From the NCBI GenBank assembly GCA_012719125.1, contig JAAYAY010000367.1, positions 1 through 47,319 of the forward strand: 47,319 bases of DNA, in the 5' to 3' direction. The notes beneath the pieces are model-generated. The model was given only the letters and a program-made list of their open reading frames with translations. It did no database searches and was not told the DNA's origin. The DNA is from Planctomycetaceae bacterium (GTDB taxonomy: Bacteria; Planctomycetota; Planctomycetia; Pirellulales; Thermoguttaceae). A program made the position numbers and the translations under genes. Shown here in pieces: positions 43,114-47,319 of this stretch. Numbering within the stretch: the stretch's first letter is position 1; the number at the start of each line of letters is the position of its first letter.

Positions 43114-44361
43114 TCAGGTCAACGCCTTCTCGTAGACGCGATAGGTCTTGTAACGCTGTGCCCCGACACGCTCGAGAACGTGATCGATGGCGTCGTTGCC
43201 CTCAACAGTCCAGCCAAGTTCGGCTCCGGTGTAGCAGAGGGTGTTCTTGCCGTAGTCGAGGGTGTTGAGGACAAGAAGTTCGCCGATGCCGCGGTGGCGG
43301 TAGTCCTCCAAAACGCAGAGAACCATCATCCTCGCCGTCTTGATGCGGCGGATTCCACGGGCGAGCCGGATGAGGCCGATCGGCAGGCCGAAACGGGTCA
43401 GGCGGCCGTTGAGGGGTTTGACGGCTTCGTTGATATCCGGAAGGGTGATGGCAAAACCGACGGTCTTGTCGCCGACTTCAGCGAACAGAACCTGGTCGGA
43501 AATGCCGAACTGGTTGATGCGGCGGGCCATGTACCGGAATTCGGCTTCCGTCAGACGGGTGTAGGCCCACGAGTCCTTTTGCACGCCATGGTAGACTTCC
43601 TGGCAACGGCGGACCTCGTTGTCGAAGTCGTTGTGTCGAAAGCTGCGGACGGTGACGGCATCCCGCCGTGCCGCCCTTTCGGCCAAACGTCGCCACTTGT
43701 CGAGGATGTTGTTGGGATCGACGAACCACCAGGAGTAGAGATCCTTGGCCTTTTCCAGCCCGCAGGCCGTCAGCAGGTCGGCGTAATAGGGCGGGTGATG
43801 ATTCATCATGTAGCGCGGGGGCGTCTGAAATCCGTCAACGAGGAGTCCGCAAGGATAGTTGTTCGAGTAGTCGATAGGTCCAAGCATCGAGGAGCGGCCG
43901 CGAGCCCGCAGCCAGTCGGAGGCCGCCTCAATCAGCCCCCAGGCAACACTCGGATCGTCGATCGACTCGAACATGCCGAAGCAACCCCGGTTCTCGCCCG
44001 TCTCACGCACGCGTGGCGGGTCGTCGCTCACCAGGATGCGGCCGACCGGCTTGCCGTCGCGGAAAGCCAGAAACTGAGCGGCCTCGCCGTGAAGATAGAA
44101 CGGGTGCTTCCTGGGATTGAGGAACTCCTTGACGTCGTGAAGGAGGGGCGGCACCCAGACGGGATCGTTCGCATAGATCTGCCAGGGAAACTCGACGAAG
44201 GCGTTCAGCAGTCGGCGCGAGGTGACTTTCTGAACTTGGACCGCGGGATTGCAGCGGAAACGCAAAGGTGTCGCTTGTTCGCAAGTGTCCATGGTTTGAC
44301 CGATGGTCGGCAATACGGCGGCGTCTGCGGTTGATACCCTCACGTCTGGTGCCCCCGGCAT
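43114..44361 (-). CDS. GNAT-fold N-acyltransferase-like protein
   Basis: This 415-residue protein belongs to a bacterial family usually annotated as hypothetical or GNAT. Characteristic stretches are D-P-V-W-V-P-P-L (about 67-74), P-F-Y-L-H-G-E-A-A-Q-F-L-A-F and G-C-F-G-M-F-E-S-I-D-D. A second acetyltransferase half (about 250-415) contains D-Y-R-H-R-G-I-G-E-L-L, the acetyl-CoA-binding R/Q-x-x-G-x-G/A-type loop. The substrate is unknown. Two starts are possible, ATG at 44361 and ATG at 44292. The shorter form begins closer to the recognisable domain. It faces away from the orphan membrane-protein gene across a 393-base region. Confidence 0.75.
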   Translation of the reverse strand: MPGAPDVRVSTADAAVLPTIGQTMDTCEQATPLRFRCNPAVQVQKVTSRRLLNAFVEFPWQIYANDPVWVPPLLHDVKEFLNPRKHPFYLHGEAAQFLAFRDGKPVGRILVSDDPPRVRETGENRGCFGMFESIDDPSVAWGLIEAASDWLRARGRSSMLGPIDYSNNYPCGLLVDGFQTPPRYMMNHHPPYYADLLTACGLEKAKDLYSWWFVDPNNILDKWRRLAERAARRDAVTVRSFRHNDFDNEVRRCQEVYHGVQKDSWAYTRLTEAEFRYMARRINQFGISDQVLFAEVGDKTVGFAITLPDINEAVKPLNGRLTRFGLPIGLIRLARGIRRIKTARMMVLCVLEDYRHRGIGELLVLNTLDYGKNTLCYTGAELGWTVEGNDAIDHVLERVGAQRYKTYRVYEKALT

Positions 44362-44754
44362 TGGAAACGGTTATTTCCATTCGTTGGATCTGGGGCCGTG
44401 TATAGAGACGTCCCTGATTGCTTTTTCGGGAGTCTCACAGTGCGAGCTACCATAGATCCAGTCAAAACGATGACCGGAGGCAGGTTGGAGCCCGTTCGGA
44501 TGGCGCAGACGCTACAGGCGGAACCGGGGGAAGCTTCACTTGGCTCCTTGCCAATTCTACCGATCGGGGCTAGTCCGAGGTGAGCGATGCGAGCCCCAGG
44601 CCGGCAGAACCCGCTTCGCTTCGCCCGACCTCGCCGTCCAACCAGACGGAACTTGGCTTGCTCGTGCGATTACAGACGTCAACAGAACACTGGCGGAATT
44701 CGCCGGGGGCGTGATAGATTACGAACGAGGGGGACATTTCTTCCTGGAGAGACG
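44362..44754. other. Divergent intergenic region
   Basis: This gap lies between the GNAT-fold gene (minus) and the orphan membrane gene (plus), so both promoters should be here. An in-frame extension of the orphan gene back to 44587 is arginine-rich and not protein-like. No repeat or hairpin stood out. Confidence 0.4.
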
Positions 44755-45615
44755 ATGCTCCGTATCCGTAAGCGATTGCAGTCCGCAGCCTCTCAGAACA
44801 GGGCGGTGTCGCCCCCGAGGACCCGCCTTCAAAAGTGGTGGCGCAGGCTACTCAAGGGATTGGGAGGAGTGATCGTGTCGCTCATCCTGGCCATTCTGAT
44901 CATCTTTCCGGGACGCCAGACGCCGATGGCCCTGACGTTGGCCACGGGAATCGGCATTTCCGGTCTGCAGACGACGGTAGATCGTTTGGAGGAGAAGGCG
45001 ATTCGGGGCGAAGAGTTCTCCGAGGAGGACAAGGCCTTCCTGCAGAACCTGTACACCTGTTTTGCCAAGGGCGGCAAGTTGATCGTGGTGGCTCGGCAAT
45101 CGGGTGCGATGATGGACCGGTATCTCGACGGGAGCGGTGAAGACCTCCGTACCGCACCGCGGATCTTTCAGGGGAGCCGACGAGTCCAGCACGAAATGGG
45201 GCTGATGAAGAAATGGATTCAGCGCGAGGCCGAAGAACCGAGCCGACTGAGACAAGCCTATGTCTCCCGGACATTTCATATGGCGGATCCCAGGTTCTTC
45301 GAGTCCTTCATCGGGCTCTACTATGGACGGTTGATCGCCAAACCGACAATTGCGGTCGACGGCGTCTTGAAGATTCAATGGCGTGCCGAAACGCCGTGGC
45401 ACTGGCCGTCGTACGACAATCTGTTGAAGACCTACGGTGATTATCATGCCTGGTGTTTTCCTGTGCCTAATGCGAGAAGTCTGCTGTTCGGTCCAAAGTA
45501 CTGTCTCCATCTGGACGACGGACTCGGCGGACACCTTGTGAACCTGGGCTTGGCGAAACCGTTTCTGGTCTATTCGGAATGGGAAGAGGATCTGTCTGCC
45601 GCCGCCGAGGATTGA
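44755..45615 (+). CDS. Membrane-anchored protein of unknown function
   Basis: The family was not recognised. The 286 residues begin with a very basic segment (1-30, many R/K). A membrane helix follows at about 33-55 (V-I-V-S-L-I-L-A-I-L-I-I-F-P), then a helical, hydrophilic domain with few recognisable motifs and a tryptophan/tyrosine-rich region at about 200-250 (W-H-W-P-S-Y-D-N). The positive-inside rule puts the N-terminus in the cytoplasm and the main domain outside. Start: ATG at 44755 with ggagag seven bases before it. A longer in-frame version from 44587 has no ribosome site and an unnatural composition. Neighbours give no clue. It lies next to the degraded hipT and could be taxon-restricted. 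Confidence 0.7.
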   Translation: MLRIRKRLQSAASQNRAVSPPRTRLQKWWRRLLKGLGGVIVSLILAILIIFPGRQTPMALTLATGIGISGLQTTVDRLEEKAIRGEEFSEEDKAFLQNLYTCFAKGGKLIVVARQSGAMMDRYLDGSGEDLRTAPRIFQGSRRVQHEMGLMKKWIQREAEEPSRLRQAYVSRTFHMADPRFFESFIGLYYGRLIAKPTIAVDGVLKIQWRAETPWHWPSYDNLLKTYGDYHAWCFPVPNARSLLFGPKYCLHLDDGLGGHLVNLGLAKPFLVYSEWEEDLSAAAED

Positions 45616-45770
45616 CGTCTGCGGGCAGTGCCATCCGCCGGTGCGTCTCAAGGCGATTCGAGACCGCGAGTTTCAAAGGCGGAGATTCAAGGCAGCACCA
45701 CACTCCGGGCCTGCCCAGCCACCGGGGGGGCGCGAACTCGCCCAATCTGTGTCTGCGCGCAAGATGGTCG

Positions 45771-46309
45771 CTAGGGCCGAGAGCCGGTTAGTATTGCGGT
45801 GCGATCTTGGACGATACGGGCATATTGTGCCTTCATGTCAGCCGTCAGGAAAGAGTTCGAGATCAGCTCCAGAGAAGGTTCAAGTGCCTCGACCTGTTCA
45901 TCGATTAGTCTCTTTGCCGCCTTTCCCGGTAGCTCGCAATAGTCTGCCAGGTCCAGCCAACTGCGACGAGTCAGGTTCTTCTTTTTCCCGCCAACACGGC
46001 CAGTCGCATGGTGAGGTGTTCATTTTGGGGTAACAGAGAGAATCTCGACGACTCCGGTTTCAGAACGTAACGTCCCCCCCTTGCAGCGACCATCAGCTTC
46101 GCCTTGTCCGACGAGAGCTTGAGTGAGACCTTTTCCTGAATCCCAGAGATCGACATTTTGCCAGCCATTTTGACGGCGACCTTCTGGAGTTCACCAAGGG
46201 TGACATGGATCGCCGGAAGGACTGCGGTGCCAAACAAGGACTCGAGACAGGCTTCGTGATAGTCTGCATCGGCTTCAGTGGCACCCAGGCAGATCGCGCA
46301 CGTTCCCAT
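45771..46309 (-). pseudogene. hipT: hipT: HipA-like kinase with catalytic core deleted and frame broken
   Basis: The 5' part (46309 down to about 45985) encodes the HipT start. It has a C-A-I-C zinc-like pair, then K-M-S-I-S-G-I-Q-E-K-V-S-L-K-L (51-65) with the Gly-rich loop S-I-S (53-55). It continues with Y-V-L-K-P and N-E-H-L-T-M-R-L-A, and stops at residue 112. In another frame, from about 45990 to the stop at 45771, the true HipA C-terminus is readable: G-K-K-K-N-L-T-R-R-S-W-L, K-A-A-K-R-L-I-D and N-S-F-L-T-A-D-M-K-A-Q-Y. The catalytic loop and Mg-binding region that should lie between are missing, and the join shifts frame by two. The kinase cannot be active. The gene starts two bases after the hipS stop, as in intact hipBST loci. 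Confidence 0.88.
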
Positions 46310-46311
46310 GC

Positions 46312-46647
46312 CTACCGGTCCTCAGACTTGGCGGGCATGACCTCGACAGCGCCAACGCAATCCCCGCACGTCGCAAGAAGAAGTCCAAAGGCATCATTCT
46401 TGGAAATCTTGAGCGCCTTGCTGGAGATTTCCAGCAGCCAACCTTCGGGCAAAAGGTTCTCGAAAAACGGGTGCAGACCCCGTGCAACGTAAGGTTCTGA
46501 GCGAAGTGGGAGCGTCATCGAAATCGGTACCGCACCATCCCGCTCCAGCCATTCCTTCATATAGGTGAAAGCAACATTGCCTTCAAGTTCTTCGATGGTG
46601 CCGACGAGCTGGCCGGCCAAACGTACTTCGCCCTTGCGCCTCTTCAT
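46312..46647 (-). CDS. hipS: HipS: small HipA N-subdomain-like protein of a HipBST system
   Basis: This 111-residue protein matches the N-subdomain-1 of HipA kinases encoded as a separate gene, as in HipBST. Landmarks are L-A-G-Q-L-V-G-T-I (10-18), F-T-Y, P-F-F-E-N-L-L-P-E-G-W (59-69), K-N-D-A-F-G-L-L-L and G-D-C-V-G-A-V-E-V (94-102). In known HipBST systems HipS neutralises HipT as the antitoxin, while HipB contributes DNA binding and augments this. The ATG overlaps the hipB stop by four bases, and hipT begins two bases after its stop. The reading frame is intact although its partner kinase is not. Confidence 0.88.
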   Translation of the reverse strand: MKRRKGEVRLAGQLVGTIEELEGNVAFTYMKEWLERDGAVPISMTLPLRSEPYVARGLHPFFENLLPEGWLLEISSKALKISKNDAFGLLLATCGDCVGAVEVMPAKSEDR

Positions 46648-46880
46648 CGGTCATCCTTTGCTCTCGGAGCTTCAATGGGGGCCAACATGCGACCAAATAC
46701 CTGAAGTACCCGGTTCACAGCGTCCATCCGCAATGTGGGCTTTCCTCGCTCAAGGTCAGAGACAAGGCGCGTGCCGACTTCGGCAAGTTCGGCCAATTCT
46801 CGCTGTGTCAGCTTCGCCGCCTGCCGTCGTTCACGGACGAAGGCGCCGATGGTCCTTGGGCTCTCGTCAACAATGTCCAT
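46644..46880 (-). CDS. hipB: HipB-type XRE-family DNA-binding protein
   Basis: This is a 78-residue helix-turn-helix protein. T-I-G-A-F-V-R-E-R-R (10-19) leads into the HTH: L-T-Q-R-E-L-A-E-L-A-E-V-G-T-R-L-V-S-D-L-E-R-G-K-P-T (about 24-49). The closing helix (M-D-A-V-N-R-V-L-Q-V-F-G) is typical of HipB. It should dimerise, bind the operators upstream and repress the hipBST operon. Its frame is intact. Three copies of a palindrome resembling a half-site pair lie 74-240 bases before the ATG, the expected target. It is the first gene of the operon, overlapping hipS by four bases. Confidence 0.9.
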   Translation of the reverse strand: MDIVDESPRTIGAFVRERRQAAKLTQRELAELAEVGTRLVSDLERGKPTLRMDAVNRVLQVFGRMLAPIEAPRAKDDR

Positions 46881-46953
46881 GGCACAGTTCTGCGTCGGGG
46901 CACTCAGGACGCATTGCAGCGGTCGCGACCAGCCGGGCGCTTCTCCGGCAGGA

Positions 46954-46969
46954 ATTCCCGATCGGGAAT
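46954..46969. promoter_or_regulatory. Palindromic site 1, probable HipB operator
   Basis: attcccgatcgggaat is a perfect 16-base palindrome 74 bases upstream of the hipB start. An identical copy lies 66 bases further upstream. Dimeric XRE proteins such as HipB bind palindromes of this kind. Confidence 0.75.
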
Positions 46970-47019
46970 GCTACATCTACTCTACAGCGTTGGCCGGTTC
47001 TGGCAAGGGAGTTGTGTGC

Positions 47020-47035
47020 ATTCCCGATCGGGAAT
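47020..47035. promoter_or_regulatory. Palindromic site 2, probable HipB operator
   Basis: This exact copy of site 1 lies 66 bases upstream of it (centre to centre), not far from six helical turns. Two perfect 16-base palindromes this close are unlikely by chance. Confidence 0.75.
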
Positions 47036-47103
47036 CGTCGCGTGCTAGGCAACATTGTTAGGCTCTGTCCCGTCGTAACGATGTTGCCGACTGAGATCGG
47101 TTC

Positions 47104-47116
47104 TTCCCGATCGGAA
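47104..47116. promoter_or_regulatory. Palindromic site 3, imperfect probable HipB operator
   Basis: ttcccgatcggaa keeps the gatc core and both TTCC/GGAA flanks of sites 1 and 2 but lacks one G on the right. Its centre is 83 bases upstream of site 2. It is probably a weaker site. Confidence 0.55.
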
Positions 47117-47193
47117 CGTGTCAACCCTTTTGAGACAACAGCGAGTTGGAAATAGTGTAGTTGGTCTCGCTTCGCGAGCAGTTTTGTTTGGGT

Positions 47194-47227
47194 GTGGGGG
47201 CCAGCCCCCACGCCCCCGGGATTTTTT
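47194..47227 (+). terminator. Hairpin followed by T tract
   Basis: gtggggg-ccag-cccccac (47194-47211) is a 7-bp stem. After gcccccggga it is followed by tttttt (47222-47227). It could end a plus-strand transcript or be part of a G/C-rich intergenic repeat. The spacing between stem and T run is longer than ideal. Confidence 0.4.
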
Positions 47228-47319
47228 GAGGAATGGCTCGGGTGTCCGAGGGTGGTTGTGTCGTGGGGGCTGAATCGGTTATGGTAGCGTTGTCCGGTGA
47301 AACGGAGTCAGGCTCTGCG

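Larger units (their letters stand above)
46881..47319. other. hipBST promoter/operator region and window end
   Basis: This 439-base region upstream of hipB contains three palindromic operator-like sites (46954-46969, 47020-47035, 47104-47116) and, further out, a hairpin with T tract (47194-47227). No convincing coding frame lies beyond. The neighbouring gene on the other side is outside the window. Confidence 0.6.

Noticed and set aside
45971-46309. Calling hipT simply a short intact gene of 112 codons
   Set aside because: The HipA C-terminus is still readable downstream in another frame, so the short frame is the product of a deletion.

Overview
The window looks like chromosomal DNA of a planctomycete, most likely of the Pirellulales/Planctomycetia type. 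The evidence is GC-rich coding sequence with widely scattered short operons, many secreted proteins, a CxPxR-type sulfatase, a TAT-exported Gfo/Idh/MocA oxidoreductase, PQQ-like beta-propellers opening with a W-P-G-W-R-G-P motif, a formylglycine-enzyme-fold protein, an ST7-type TPR protein, and intergenic gaps full of palindromic repeats. No rRNA, tRNA, CRISPR array, integrase or transposase was seen.

Layout. Positions 1-9.2 kb hold a secreted beta-propeller, a DMT transporter next to an ST7/TPR protein, a membrane-anchored trypsin-like protease with an N-terminal zinc ribbon, and a sulfatase. Positions 9.2-16.3 kb hold an ApbE-type flavinyltransferase, a formylglycine-enzyme-fold protein, a TAT oxidoreductase, a GspE/PilT-type ATPase and a metallophosphatase. 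Two strong terminators bracket a gene-free stretch there (13724-14217). Positions 16.4-24.35 kb form a tight three-gene operon (overlaps of 4 and 1 bases) for secreted proteins: beta-propeller, LamG-TPR-beta-helix protein, and DUF5060 glycoside hydrolase. This is probably a polysaccharide-processing unit. A two-gene toxin-antitoxin-like pair with an MqsA-type antitoxin follows (24.5-25.3 kb).

Positions 25.5-31.4 kb hold an RmlD-type reductase, an ADP-forming acyl-CoA synthetase fused to a GNAT domain, a divergent PlsC acyltransferase and a GT-B glycosyltransferase. Positions 31.4-35.7 kb (minus strand) carry a remnant of the division/cell-wall (dcw) cluster: mraZ, rsmH, then a single-pass LysM protein where ftsL normally sits, then a molybdenum-carrier-like gene. 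Three 10-bp-spaced repeats resembling known MraZ boxes lie upstream of mraZ. Positions 35.8-40.9 kb carry a GT4 glycosyltransferase, queA with a Nudix gene, a GH88 hydrolase and trmL. Positions 41-45.6 kb carry a Ycf46-like AAA ATPase, a STAS protein, a GNAT-fold protein and a membrane-anchored orphan.

The last 1.6 kb holds the most striking item: a HipBST tripartite toxin-antitoxin locus. hipB and hipS are intact, but the hipT kinase has lost its catalytic core by an internal, frame-breaking deletion. The N-lobe with its S-I-S motif and the extreme C-terminus are both still readable. Three copies of a palindrome lie upstream of hipB and are probably its operators.

The gaps also contain several structured repeats: a perfect 34-bp stem at 40864-40943, elements with inverted ends at 10291-10425, 12123-12197 and 39996-40147, and an 80% identical 50-bp repeat found both at the window start and inside the dcw remnant. 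Function calls rest on reading translations by eye. No database search was possible.
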